Of a stretch of DNA of 64,000 bases, positions 29,786-39,191 are shown in pieces (the stretch's first letter is position 1; every line of letters begins with the position of its first letter). The stretch comes from Embleya sp042956465 (GTDB taxonomy: Bacteria > Actinomycetota > Actinomycetes > Streptomycetales > Streptomycetaceae), in assembly GCF_042956465.1 (NCBI RefSeq), contig NZ_JBIBGL010000003.1, positions 124,001-188,000 on the forward strand, given 5' to 3'. The notes under the pieces were generated by a model. It was not told the origin of the DNA, ran no database searches, and saw nothing but the letters and a program-made list of their open reading frames with translations. The position numbers and the translations under genes are program-made.

Positions 29786-31273
29786 TCAGCTCTGGCCGCC
29801 GGCCAGCTTCTCGCGGAGCGCGGCGAGCGCCTCGTCGGAGGCCAGGGCGCCACCGGTGGTGTCGGCCTCGACCTCGTCGTCACCGCCCGAGGAGTACGCG
29901 CCCGCGGCTTCGCCGGCCACGGCCTCCGCCTCGGCCTCGCGAGCCTTGACGACCTGCTGCTGGTGCGACTCGAAGCGCGCCTGGGCGTCGGCGTACTGCT
30001 TCTCCCACTCCTCGCGCTGCTTGTCGAAGCCCTCGAGCCAGTCGTTGGTCTCCGGGTCGAAGCCCTCGGGGTAGATGTAGTTGCCCGAGTCGTCGTACGT
30101 CGCGGCCATGCCGTAGAGGGTCGGGTCGAACTCGGCCGTGGCCGGGTCCGCGCCGAACGCCTCGTTGGCCTGCTTCAGCGAGAGGCTGATGCGGCGACGC
30201 TCGAGGTCGATGTCGATGACCTTGACGAAGATCTCGTCGCCGACCTGGACGACCTGCTCCGGGATCTCCACGTGGCGCTCGGCCAGCTCGGAGATGTGCA
30301 CCAGGCCCTCGATGCCCTCGTCCACGCGGACGAACGCACCGAACGGAACGAGCTTGGTGACCTTGCCGGGAACGACCTGACCGATCTGGTGCGTCCGGGC
30401 GAACTGCTGCCACGGGTCTTCCTGGGTCGCCTTCAGCGACAGGGAGACGCGCTCGCGGTCCATGTCCACGTCGAGGACCTCGACGGTGACTTCCTGGCCG
30501 ACCTCGACAACCTCGGACGGGTGGTCGATGTGCTTCCAGGACAGCTCGGAGACGTGCACGAGACCGTCGACGCCGCCGAGGTCCACGAACGCACCGAAGT
30601 TGACGATCGAGGACACGACGCCCGTGCGGACCTGACCCTTCTGCAGGGTCGTGAGGAAGGTCTGACGCACCTCGGACTGGGTCTGCTCGAGCCAGGCACG
30701 GCGGGACAGGACCACGTTGTTGCGGTTCTTGTCCAGCTCGATGATCTTGGCTTCGAGCTCCTTGCCCACGTACGGCTGGAGGTCACGCACACGACGCATC
30801 TCGACCAGCGAGGCCGGGAGGAAGCCGCGGAGGCCGATGTCCAGGATGAGACCACCCTTGACGACCTCGATGACGGTACCGGTGACGATGCCGTCTTCTT
30901 CCTTGATCTTCTCGATGGTGCCCCAAGCGCGCTCGTACTGAGCCCGCTTCTTCGAGAGGATCAGGCGGCCTTCCTTGTCCTCCTTCTGGAGAACCAAGGC
31001 CTCGATGTGGTCACCGACAGTGACAACCTCGTGGGGGTCCACGTCGTGCTTGATGGAAAGCTCGCGGGACGGGATGACGCCTTCGGTCTTGTAACCGATG
31101 TCGAGCAGGACCTCGTCCCGGTCGACCTTGACGATCACGCCATCCACGATGTCGCCGTCGTTGAAGTACTTGATCGTCTCATCGATCGCTGCGAGGAAGT
31201 CTTCCTCGGAGCCGATGTCGTTGACCGCCACCTGCGGGGTGGTGCTGGGCGTGGCCTCGGTGCTGCTCGTCAT
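29786..31273 (-). CDS. rpsA: 30S ribosomal protein S1
   Basis: 495-residue S1 with four S1 RNA-binding domains at about 36-110, 125-195, 210-285 and 295-370 (for example GDIVDGVIVKVDRDEVLLDIG, in part, and GFLPASLVEM, GAFVDLGGVDGLVHVSELSW, in part). Four domains is the actinobacterial form, not the six of enterobacteria. A long acidic C-terminal tail follows (about 380-495). In high-GC Gram-positives S1 aids initiation on structured and leaderless mRNAs. Stand-alone gene with a strong terminator. Confidence 0.97.
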   Translation of the reverse strand: MTSSTEATPSTTPQVAVNDIGSEEDFLAAIDETIKYFNDGDIVDGVIVKVDRDEVLLDIGYKTEGVIPSRELSIKHDVDPHEVVTVGDHIEALVLQKEDKEGRLILSKKRAQYERAWGTIEKIKEEDGIVTGTVIEVVKGGLILDIGLRGFLPASLVEMRRVRDLQPYVGKELEAKIIELDKNRNNVVLSRRAWLEQTQSEVRQTFLTTLQKGQVRTGVVSSIVNFGAFVDLGGVDGLVHVSELSWKHIDHPSEVVEVGQEVTVEVLDVDMDRERVSLSLKATQEDPWQQFARTHQIGQVVPGKVTKLVPFGAFVRVDEGIEGLVHISELAERHVEIPEQVVQVGDEIFVKVIDIDLERRRISLSLKQANEAFGADPATAEFDPTLYGMAATYDDSGNYIYPEGFDPETNDWLEGFDKQREEWEKQYADAQARFESHQQQVVKAREAEAEAVAGEAAGAYSSGGDDEVEADTTGGALASDEALAALREKLAGGQS

Positions 31274-31552
31274 GTGGGTAAGGGCTCCGGGTACGGACAG
31301 AAGTCGTTTTCAAACACGCTTGTGGACCCGGTTTCGCCCCCGACGCCCGCGACCATGCAAGAGGATGGCGTGGGATCGACAAAGGTGAGCGCGACCTGCT
31401 CCGTCTGAGTTCACGCAGGCCCGCGGCGCAACTTGCAGCATACGGGGCCGACCGGGTGCGGTCAACGCGCACGGGATGCATGGGGTCAACCGGGACGTCC
31501 CGAAGGGAGTACCCTACGCGCGTCCGTGCCCGCCCGCAGTGTCTGGAGCCCT

Positions 31553-32419
31553 GTGAACCGCCCCACTTCCCACGACCCGCACGCGTCCCTCGCGGCGCGG
31601 TACGTCGACCCGGACGAACTCGACGACGGCGACGACGCGGTGCGGCGCAAGGTGGGCCTGGTGGAGAGCGTGCGGGCGGGCCGGCAGTGGTGGGACGCGA
31701 ACGCCGACGAGTACCAGGTCGAGCACGGCGACTTCCTCGGCGACGCGCGCTTCACATGGTGCCCGGAGGGGCTGGACGAGGACCGCGCCGAGCTGCTGGG
31801 CCCGGTCCAGGGGCGCACCGTCCTGGAGGTCGGCGCGGGTGCGGCGCAGTGTTCGCGCCGGCTGCTCGCGCGCGGCGCCTTCCCGATCGCGCTGGACCTG
31901 TCCCTGCGTCAGCTCCAGCATTCGCGGCGGCTGGACGCCGAGCACGGCACCCGGGTGCCGGTGGTGCAGGCCGACGCGGCGCGACTGCCGTTCGCCGACG
32001 CGAGCTTCGACCTGGCGTTCTCCGCGTACGGCGCACTGCCGTTCAGCCCGGACGGCGCGGGCATCATGCGCGAGGTGTTCCGGGTGTTGCGGCCGGGCGG
32101 GCGCTGGGTCTTCTCGATCACCCACCCGGTGCGCTGGGCCTTCCCCGACGAGCCGGGGCCGGCCGGGCTGACCGCGGTGACCTCGTACTTCGACACGACG
32201 CCGTACGTGGAGCAGGACCACACCGGACGGGCGACCTACGTCGAGCAGCACCGCACGCTGGGCGACCGGGTACGCGAGGTGGTCGGCGCGGGCTTTCGCC
32301 TCACCGACCTCGTGGAACCGGAATGGCCGCAGGATCTGGAGTCGGTCTGGGGCGGCTGGAGCCCGCTGCGCGGCCGGCTGTTGCCGGGCACGGCGATCTT
32401 CGTGTGCGACAAGGACTGA
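31553..32419 (+). CDS. Class I SAM-dependent methyltransferase
   Basis: 288 residues with a Rossmann methyltransferase core. Motif I is TVLEVGAGAAQCSRRLL (about 87-103), motif II ends in ALDLS, motif post-I is QADAARLPFADASFD (about 136-150) and VLRPGGRWVFSITHP (about 178-192) is motif III. GTG 31553 has GGAG four bases upstream; the frame runs further left into the rpsA promoter region without a ribosome site. Divergent from rpsA and convergent with the DUF3068 gene. Substrate unknown. Confidence 0.87.
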   Translation: MNRPTSHDPHASLAARYVDPDELDDGDDAVRRKVGLVESVRAGRQWWDANADEYQVEHGDFLGDARFTWCPEGLDEDRAELLGPVQGRTVLEVGAGAAQCSRRLLARGAFPIALDLSLRQLQHSRRLDAEHGTRVPVVQADAARLPFADASFDLAFSAYGALPFSPDGAGIMREVFRVLRPGGRWVFSITHPVRWAFPDEPGPAGLTAVTSYFDTTPYVEQDHTGRATYVEQHRTLGDRVREVVGAGFRLTDLVEPEWPQDLESVWGGWSPLRGRLLPGTAIFVCDKD

Positions 32420-32422
32420 TCG

Positions 32423-33451
32423 CTAACGGGTGACCTCGCCGGCCACCGGCGTGGCCCGGGCCGCGTCGGTCTCGATGGTGTCCTCGGTCGGCCGGGCGGG
32501 GGACGGCTTCGGGCGGGATTTGTGGTCGGCGACGAATTGCAGCGCCACGGCGAGCAGGAAGAGGACGACGCCGAGCACCAGCAGGGCCAGGGGGATGGTG
32601 TCGTGGATGGCGCGGAGCTTCTCGCTGTGGCTCTTGGCGTCGGCGATCAGCTTCTGCGACCACGCCGGGCGGGGGATGAAGGTGCCCTCGAAGACCTTGG
32701 TGACCACCGGCTTGGCGTTCGGGTCGTCGGCGGGCGGGGAGGTACGCAGTTCCTCCTTGCGGGTCTCCTCCACGTACACCGGGATGCCGGTGACCGGCTC
32801 GACCCACATCTTGCGGGTCGCGGTGTACCAGAGCTGCATGCCCTCCTTCTCGATCGCGACCGGGTCCAGGCCGCCCGGGAGCTGCTTGGGCATCGGGATC
32901 TTCATCCACGGCACCTCCTGCTCGAAGCGGTAGGTCCGCAGCCCACTGCGCTTCTCGGTGCCCTTGTACGAGATCACGTTCGCGCTGTGCGCCTGTGAGT
33001 CGTAGTAGTTGTAGTCGCGCTTGCCGGTGAAGAACGGCCACTTGTAGGCGAGCCCGGTGTGCGCGGCGGGGGCGCCGTCGACCGATTCGCCGCAGCAGTT
33101 CCGCGGAATCTGGCCGGCCGCCTCGAACGCGTAGCGTTCGGGAAGTTGGGTGACCACCTTGCCGGTGCTGTCCAGGACGGCCAGGTTCAGGTCCCACACC
33201 ACGGTGCCGCCCTCGGCCGCCTTCGCGTCCGGTCGGATCGTCTGGATCGCGGTGACCTTGGCCTTGCCCGGCCCCTCGGGCGCGCCCAGGAGGGTGGCGT
33301 TGTTCGCGTCCAGTACCACGACCCGGTAGGCGTCCTCGCCCGCCAGCGCCTCGGCGACCAGTTTCGGGAAGACGAACTCGCGCAGCAGCGGCGCCATGGC
33401 CACGCAGAACACTGCCGCGACCAGCAGGATCAATCCGGACTTACGACGCAT
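32423..33451 (-). CDS. DUF3068 (PorA-family-like) membrane protein
   Basis: 342 residues with hydrophobic segments at both ends (about 5-25 and 293-313), so a large central domain is probably extracytoplasmic. Conserved-looking segments include FPKLVAEAL, NCCGESVDG and MWVEPVTGIPVYVEE, typical of the actinobacterial DUF3068 family, which databases often name porin PorA family. No enzymatic motif is seen. The C-terminal cytoplasmic tail is Pro/Thr-rich. Function unknown. Confidence 0.8.
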   Translation of the reverse strand: MRRKSGLILLVAAVFCVAMAPLLREFVFPKLVAEALAGEDAYRVVVLDANNATLLGAPEGPGKAKVTAIQTIRPDAKAAEGGTVVWDLNLAVLDSTGKVVTQLPERYAFEAAGQIPRNCCGESVDGAPAAHTGLAYKWPFFTGKRDYNYYDSQAHSANVISYKGTEKRSGLRTYRFEQEVPWMKIPMPKQLPGGLDPVAIEKEGMQLWYTATRKMWVEPVTGIPVYVEETRKEELRTSPPADDPNAKPVVTKVFEGTFIPRPAWSQKLIADAKSHSEKLRAIHDTIPLALLVLGVVLFLLAVALQFVADHKSRPKPSPARPTEDTIETDAARATPVAGEVTR

Positions 33452-33520
33452 CGAGGTGGACCCCTTGACGATGGAACCGGGTACGGATTCGCGCCGCCGC
33501 TCGGGAACGCCGCATCCGGG

Positions 33521-33658
33521 TCAGGGGTGCGCGGGCGGGCTGGTGACCTGGAGCGGCTCGTGCACCGGCGCGGGATCACCCACGGCGCACGCGTTCAACG
33601 CGAACGCGGCTCCCACCGCCAGGAGCAGCCCGACCACGACCGCTGCGAAGGAACGCAT
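33521..33658 (-). CDS. Small secreted or membrane peptide
   Basis: 45 residues, MRSFAAVVVGLLLAVGAAFA then LNACAVGDPAP. One hydrophobic helix followed by a possible lipobox-like LNAC and a Pro-rich tail. It resembles the short DUF2613-type membrane proteins of actinobacteria, but that is a weak similarity by eye. The ATG lies 69 bp upstream of the DUF3068 start region on the same strand; the longer frame from 33775 has no better ribosome site. Confidence 0.55.
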   Translation of the reverse strand: MRSFAAVVVGLLLAVGAAFALNACAVGDPAPVHEPLQVTSPPAHP

Positions 33659-33784
33659 GTGGCGGTCCCACCTTCCTGCTGCTGCCTCGGCCGTCGCACC
33701 GGACGGTCGACGATGGGGCACGGTAGCAAATAACGAGAACAGGTTCCCGTTTCCTGCCCGATGGATTCCGACCACCGGGCGCGG

Positions 33785-34999
33785 CTACCGCGCGGGAGCG
33801 GTCTCCGACGTCGTGGCCGACGCGTTCGCCGAATCCCCCGGGTCGGGTGTCGCGGCCGACGTCGAGGGCGACACCGAACCGGACGCGCTCACCGACCGGC
33901 TCGTCGCCGGGCTGCTCGCCGGCTTGTTCGGCGTCGGCTTGGTGGTGGTCTGCTTCGGCGTCGGAGTCTGCTTCGCCGGGGGCTGCCGCGCGTCCGGGAC
34001 GGACCGCGCGCCGGTCGCGTAGTACGTCATCCAGGACATCACGTTGCGCACGTACTCGGTGGAATGGTTGTACGAGAGGATCGCCGCGTTCAGTCCCGCG
34101 CCGGTGGACAGGTCCCGGGTGCCCGCGCACAGGTAGCGGCCCGCGGTCAGGGTCGCGTCGAAAACGTTCTGCGGGTTGATCTGGCCGTCCCGGTTGCCGT
34201 CCATGCCCCAGCTCTTCCACGTGGACGGAATGAACTGCATCGGGCCCACCGCGCGGTCGAACTCGGTGTCGAAGTCGTAGCGACCGCCGTCGGTGTCGGT
34301 GATCCGCGCCCACGGGCCGCCGTCCAGCCGCGGGCCCAGGATCGGGGTGACCGCCGTGCCGTCCACGGTCACGTTGCCGCCGTACGCGTGCTCCGACTCG
34401 ACCCGGCCGATGCCCGCGAGCAGCGTCCACGGCAGCTTGCAGCCCGGATCCATCCGGGCCAGGTTGGAGGCCGCCTGCTGATAGGCCAGCAGCACCGTCT
34501 GCGGGATGCCGCCGGTGCCGGTCGCGGAGGTGCCCCGCGTGCCCGCCGACGCGGTCGGCGTCCCGGAAGCGGAAGCGGAAGCGGTGGCCGGCGCGGACGT
34601 GGCCGGCGCGCCCGGCAACGCGGCCGGCACGACCGGCGGCGGCAGTTCGAAGTGGCTCGGCCCGCCGCCGTTCGCCGACGTGCCGTCGGCCGGCGCCGGA
34701 TCGGACAACCGCGGCAGGTCCGACGTGGGCACCCGGTGCGCGGTGACCATGGTGAACGGGGACTGCACCGCCGCACCGCAGGCCAGCACCACCAGGATCG
34801 CCGCCGCACTGCCCAGCCACGGATTCAGGATCCGTCTGCGCCGCTCCGGCACCTGTGCCGCGCCTGCCGTCGCCGGCACCTCGGACGCCGGCTTCGGCGC
34901 GGGAGCGGCGGCGGATATCGACTCCGCCGCCGACTCGACCGCGACCTCGTCCGGCGTGCCCGGCTTCTGCGGATCGGGCCCCGACTCGGCCTCTTCCAC
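33785..34999 (-). CDS. Lytic murein transglycosylase, membrane-anchored
   Basis: 404 residues. A cytoplasmic Ala/Pro/Glu-rich N-terminus (1-58), one membrane segment (about 62-80), an Ala/Thr/Ser-rich linker (to about 163) and an SLT-type catalytic domain (about 165-330) with catalytic Glu201 in GIGRVESEHAYGG and the blocks AVGPMQFIPSTW, NVFDATLTAGRYLC and AILSYNHSTEYVRNV. A Thr/Ser/Pro tail ends it. It should cleave peptidoglycan glycan strands outside the membrane. It lies downstream of polA on the same strand. Confidence 0.9.
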   Translation of the reverse strand: MEEAESGPDPQKPGTPDEVAVESAAESISAAAPAPKPASEVPATAGAAQVPERRRRILNPWLGSAAAILVVLACGAAVQSPFTMVTAHRVPTSDLPRLSDPAPADGTSANGGGPSHFELPPPVVPAALPGAPATSAPATASASASGTPTASAGTRGTSATGTGGIPQTVLLAYQQAASNLARMDPGCKLPWTLLAGIGRVESEHAYGGNVTVDGTAVTPILGPRLDGGPWARITDTDGGRYDFDTEFDRAVGPMQFIPSTWKSWGMDGNRDGQINPQNVFDATLTAGRYLCAGTRDLSTGAGLNAAILSYNHSTEYVRNVMSWMTYYATGARSVPDARQPPAKQTPTPKQTTTKPTPNKPASSPATSRSVSASGSVSPSTSAATPDPGDSANASATTSETAPAR

Positions 35000-35118
35000 G
35001 AAGCTCCCCCCTCTGTGCGCAAGTTCGACTCTGCCGGCCGGCGTCGTACACCGGTGACCCGTGCGAACCTATGCCGGCTTCGGCCGGCTCTCCACCCCCA
35101 CGGCGCACCGGTTCACGA

Positions 35119-37857
35119 TCAGTGACCCGCGTCCTCCCAGTTCGGCCCGAAACCGACCGAGACGTCCAGCGGAGTGCGCAGCGGATACGCGCCGGCCATC
35201 TCCCGACGCACCAGCGCCTCCAACCGCTCCCGCTCGCCCGGCGCCACCTCCAGGACCAGTTCGTCGTGGACCTGGAGCAGTATCCGCGAGGCCAGCTTCT
35301 CCTCCCGCATGGCCCGATCCACCTTGAGCATCGCGACCTTGACGATGTCCGCCGCCGAACCCTGGATCGGCGCGTTCAGCGCCATCCGCTCGGCCATCTC
35401 GCGGCGCTGCCGGTTGTCGCTCGTCAGGTCCGGCAGGTAACGCCGGCGGCCGAACACGGTCTCGGTGTAACCGGTCTGCCGGGCCTCCTCGACCACCTTG
35501 TGCAGGTAGTCGCGCACCCCGCCGAAACGCTCGAAGTAGGTCTCCATCAGGCCGCGCGCCTCGGCCGGTTCGATGTCCAACTGCTGGGACAGGCCGAACG
35601 CGGAGAGCCCGTACGCCAGTCCGTACGACATCGCCTTGATCTTGCTGCGCAGCGCGTGGTCCACCGCCTCCGGGGCCACCGAGAACACCTGCGCGGCCAT
35701 CGTCGAGTGCAGGTCCTCACCCGAGGTGAACGCCTCGATCAGCGCCGCGTCCTGGGACAGGTGGGCCATGATCCGCAGCTCGATCTGGCTGTAGTCCGCG
35801 GTCAACAGCCCCTCGAAGCCCGCGCCGACCACGAACGAGCGCCGAATCAGCCGCCCCTCCTCGGTCCGGATCGGAATGTTCTGCAGGTTCGGATCCTGCG
35901 ACGACAACCGGCCCGTGGCCGCCACCGTCTGGTTGAACGTGGTGTGGATGCGCGCGTCGTCCGCGACCGTCTTGATCAGACCCTCGACCGTGGTGCGCAG
36001 CCGCGTCTGGTCGCGGTGCCGCAGCAGGATCACCGGGAGTTCGTTGTCGGTCTGGGCGGCCAGCCAGGTCAACGCGTCCGCGTCGGTGGTGAAACCGGTC
36101 TTGATCTTCTTCGTCTTGGGCAGGCCCAGCTCGTTGAACAGGATCTCCTGCAACTGCTTGGGCGAACCCAGATTGAACTCGTGGCCCACCGCCGCATGCG
36201 CCTCTTCGGTCGCCTGCTTCACCGCCGCCGCGAACTGCTCCTGGAGCGACTCCAGGTAGGGCAGATCGGCCGCGATGCCGAACTGCTCCATCTGCGCGAG
36301 CACCGGCAGCAGCGGCAACTCCATGTCCTGGAGCAGTTCCAGGCCACCCTTGGCGGCCAGTTCGACGTCCAACGCCGCGGCCAAATCCACCACGGCCCGC
36401 GCGGCCAACATCAGCGCCGCACCCGGCTCCGCGTCCTCCTGATCCGACATGTCCAGCGCGAGCTGCCCGTCCCCCGAGCCGCTCTGATCCAGCTTCAACT
36501 CACGGCCCAGGAACCGCTCGACCAGCGTCTCCAGGGCGAACGAGCGCTGACCGGGCAACACCAGATACGCGCCCAGCGCGGTGTCGCTGGTCACCCCCCA
36601 CAGCGCCCAGCCGTGCGCGGCCAACGCCAGGATCGGACCCTTCGCGTCGTGCACCGCCTTGGTCCGCTGCGGATCCGCCAACCAGGCCGCCAACGCCGCG
36701 TCGTCGTTCTCGTCCATGCCCAGCGGGTCCATGAACGCCGCCGCGCCGTCCGCCGCCGCGAACGCCAAGCCCTTGACCTCGCCCGTCCCGCGCCCCCACG
36801 AACCCTCCACCGCGAGCCCGGTCCGCCCCGCACCCGACGCGTGCTCCTCCAGCCACGCGGTCAGCCCGCCCGGCTCGACCACCGTGGTGTCCAGCTCGAA
36901 ACCCGGCTCCGCCTCGATCACCTCGGGCACCAGACCCGGATCCACCGCCCACAGCCGATCCCGGAAGTTGGCGTTGCGGAACTCCAGCGTGTCCAACACC
37001 ACCTCGATCGCCGCCCGGTCGAACGGCTTGCGCTCCAGATCGGCCGGCGTCACCTCCAGCTCCACCTCGCGCACCAGCTCGGTCAGCCGCCGGTTCAACT
37101 TCACGTTGTCCAGGTGGTCGCGCAGGTTCTGCCCGGCCTTGCCCTTGACCTCGTCCGCGCGCTCCATCAGATCGGCGAACGAACCGAACTCGCGAATCCA
37201 CTTCGCGGCCGTCTTCTCACCCACCCCCGGAATACCCGGCAGGTTGTCGCTCGGGTCGCCGCGCAGCGCCGCGAAGTCGGGATACTGCGCCGGGGTCAAC
37301 CCGTACTTCTCCTCGACCGCCTCCGGGGTGAACCGGTGCAGCTTGCTCACACCCATCATCGGATACAGCACCGTGACATCCGGCGTGACCAACTGCAACG
37401 CGTCCCGGTCACCGGTGAGGATCAACACCTCGAAGCCCTCGGCCGCGGCCCGGGTCGCCAGCGTGGCGATCACGTCGTCCGCCTCGAAGCCCGCCACCCG
37501 CAAGGTGGGCACGCCCATCGCGTGCAGCTCCTCGACGATCAGCTCGACCTGGCCCTTGAACTCCTCCGGAGTCTCCGACCGGTTCGCCTTGTAGTCCGGG
37601 AACTCCTCGGTGCGAAACGACTGCCGGGACACGTCGAACGCCACACCCAGGTGGGTCGGCGCCTCGTCGCGCAGCACGTTCACCAGCATCGACGTGAACC
37701 CGTAGACCGCCTGGGTCGGCTGGCCCGTCGCGGTACTCATCGACGCTTCCTTGAGCGCATAGAACGCCCGGTATGCCAACGAATGCCCGTCGAGGAGCAG
37801 AAGTCGCGGCCGGGAACCGGCGGGAACGGAGGTCTGGGGGGTCTGAGTCGCTGCCAC
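35119..37857 (-). CDS. polA: DNA polymerase I
   Basis: 912 residues from GTG 37857. The N-terminal 5'-nuclease domain (LLLDGHSLAYRAFYAL, GFEADDVIATLA, GDPSDNLPGIPGVGEKTA) is intact. The middle exonuclease-like domain lacks the DEDD residues, so no proofreading is expected. The polymerase domain has TADYSQIELR, the O-helix KIKAMSYGLAYG and LQVHDELVLE. The O-helix residue that is Phe in E. coli and Taq is Tyr here, as in other actinobacterial Pol I and T7 polymerase, which reduces discrimination against dideoxynucleotides. Divergent from a thioesterase gene. Confidence 0.97.
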   Translation of the reverse strand: MAATQTPQTSVPAGSRPRLLLLDGHSLAYRAFYALKEASMSTATGQPTQAVYGFTSMLVNVLRDEAPTHLGVAFDVSRQSFRTEEFPDYKANRSETPEEFKGQVELIVEELHAMGVPTLRVAGFEADDVIATLATRAAAEGFEVLILTGDRDALQLVTPDVTVLYPMMGVSKLHRFTPEAVEEKYGLTPAQYPDFAALRGDPSDNLPGIPGVGEKTAAKWIREFGSFADLMERADEVKGKAGQNLRDHLDNVKLNRRLTELVREVELEVTPADLERKPFDRAAIEVVLDTLEFRNANFRDRLWAVDPGLVPEVIEAEPGFELDTTVVEPGGLTAWLEEHASGAGRTGLAVEGSWGRGTGEVKGLAFAAADGAAAFMDPLGMDENDDAALAAWLADPQRTKAVHDAKGPILALAAHGWALWGVTSDTALGAYLVLPGQRSFALETLVERFLGRELKLDQSGSGDGQLALDMSDQEDAEPGAALMLAARAVVDLAAALDVELAAKGGLELLQDMELPLLPVLAQMEQFGIAADLPYLESLQEQFAAAVKQATEEAHAAVGHEFNLGSPKQLQEILFNELGLPKTKKIKTGFTTDADALTWLAAQTDNELPVILLRHRDQTRLRTTVEGLIKTVADDARIHTTFNQTVAATGRLSSQDPNLQNIPIRTEEGRLIRRSFVVGAGFEGLLTADYSQIELRIMAHLSQDAALIEAFTSGEDLHSTMAAQVFSVAPEAVDHALRSKIKAMSYGLAYGLSAFGLSQQLDIEPAEARGLMETYFERFGGVRDYLHKVVEEARQTGYTETVFGRRRYLPDLTSDNRQRREMAERMALNAPIQGSAADIVKVAMLKVDRAMREEKLASRILLQVHDELVLEVAPGERERLEALVRREMAGAYPLRTPLDVSVGFGPNWEDAGH

Positions 37858-37912
37858 GACCGCGATCCTAGGCTGTCAGGCCGACACAACCATGTATCCG
37901 GAGGAGCACCCC

Positions 37913-38341
37913 ATGCCCGACCAGACCCCGCAGCCCAACCTCGACGAGGTCCTGGCGTTCATGAACATCGGCACCCGGGAGACCCTCTCCGACCGCATGG
38001 GGATCGAATTCGTCGAAGCCTCCGCCCAGCGGCTGGTCGCCACCATGCCGGTCAAGGGCAACACCCAGCCCTACGGCCTGCTGCACGGCGGCGCATCCTG
38101 CGTCCTGGCCGAGACCCTCGGTTCGGTGGGCTCCGCGCTGCACGCCGGCAAGGACGCGATCACCCTGGGCATCGAGATCAACGCCACCCACCACCGCTCG
38201 GCCAAGTCCGGCCTGGTCACCGGCGTGGCAACCCCCGTACACCTGGGCCGGTCGCTGGCCACCTACGAGATCGTGATCACCGACGAGGACGACAAGCGGG
38301 TCTGCACCGCACGACTGAGCTGCATGATCAAGCGCGCCTGA
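37913..38341 (+). CDS. PaaI-type hotdog thioesterase
   Basis: 142-residue hotdog-fold acyl-CoA thioesterase. YGLLHGGASCVLAETLGSVG (about 57-76) is the active-site helix region with the conserved H-G-G, followed by GIEINATHHRSA and the C-terminal CTARLSCMIKR. ATG 37913 follows GGAGGAG at eight bases; the upstream ATG at 37892 has none. It diverges from polA and converges on livF through a shared terminator. Substrate is likely an aromatic or short acyl-CoA, by family only. Confidence 0.9.
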   Translation: MPDQTPQPNLDEVLAFMNIGTRETLSDRMGIEFVEASAQRLVATMPVKGNTQPYGLLHGGASCVLAETLGSVGSALHAGKDAITLGIEINATHHRSAKSGLVTGVATPVHLGRSLATYEIVITDEDDKRVCTARLSCMIKRA

Positions 38342-38362
38342 ATCCCCACCCCGCGCGCGACA

Positions 38363-38398
38363 CCGCGCGGCGAAGGGGCCGACCCCTCCGCCGCGCGG
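38363..38398. terminator. Bidirectional terminator thioesterase / livF
   Basis: CCGCGCGGCGAAGGGG (38363-38378) and CCCCTCCGCCGCGCGG (38383-38398) pair over 16 positions with one mismatch and a CCGA loop, between convergent stops at 38341 and 38406. Confidence 0.88.
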
Positions 38399-38405
38399 CA
38401 CCGGG

Positions 38406-39191
38406 CTAAGCGCCCTCGCCCAGATACGCCTCGCGCACCTTCGGATCCGACAACAGCTGATCGGCCGGACCGGACAACACCACCGAACCGGTCTCCAGCG
38501 CATAGCCGCGATGGGCCAGGCGCAACGCCTGCGCCGCGTTCTGCTCGACCAGCAACACCGTGGTGCCCTGCTCGTTGATCTCCCGGATGATGTCGAAGAT
38601 CTGCGCCACGATCAGCGGCGCCAGACCCATCGACGGCTCGTCCAGGAGCAGCAGCTTCGGCTGCCCCATCAACGCCCGCCCGATCGCCAGCATCTGCTGC
38701 TCGCCACCCGACAGCGTGCCCGCGAGCTGGGTACGCCGCTCGGCCAACCGCGGGAACAACTCGAACACCCGATCCAGCTCGGCCCTGGGCACCGACTTGA
38801 ACCGGTAGGCACCCATGTTCAGGTTCTCCGTGACGGTCATCGCCGGGAACACCCGACGACCCTCCGGAGAGTGCCCGATGCCCAGCCCCACCACATGGTG
38901 GGCGGGCACCCCGTCGATCCGCTCGCCCCGCCAGCGCACCTCGCCCTCGCGCGGCGTCAGCAACCCCGAGATGGTGCGCAGCGTCGTGGTCTTACCCGCG
39001 CCGTTGGCACCGAGCAGAGCCACGATCTCGCCCTCGTTCACCTCGATGTGCACGCCCTTCAACGCCTGGATGGCGCCGTAGAACACGTGCAGATCGTCCA
39101 GCTCCAGCATCTTCTTCCGCGGCGTCGTCGCGCTCGCGGCCGGCTTGGTCAGCCCGACCGCATCCGCGCCCTTGGACTCGGCGGCGCTCAT
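38406..39191 (-). CDS. livF: Branched-chain amino acid ABC transporter ATPase LivF
   Basis: 261 residues. A 27-residue N-terminal extension precedes the ABC core. Walker A is GANGAGKTT (about 61-69), Q-loop region near SPEGRRVFPAMTV, signature LSGGEQQM (about 160-167), Walker B LLLLDEPSMGLAP. SPEGRRVFPAMTVTENL is characteristic of LivF. Overlaps livG by ATGA and is the last gene of livK-livH-livM-livG-livF. Confidence 0.95.
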   Translation of the reverse strand: MSAAESKGADAVGLTKPAASATTPRKKMLELDDLHVFYGAIQALKGVHIEVNEGEIVALLGANGAGKTTTLRTISGLLTPREGEVRWRGERIDGVPAHHVVGLGIGHSPEGRRVFPAMTVTENLNMGAYRFKSVPRAELDRVFELFPRLAERRTQLAGTLSGGEQQMLAIGRALMGQPKLLLLDEPSMGLAPLIVAQIFDIIREINEQGTTVLLVEQNAAQALRLAHRGYALETGSVVLSGPADQLLSDPKVREAYLGEGA

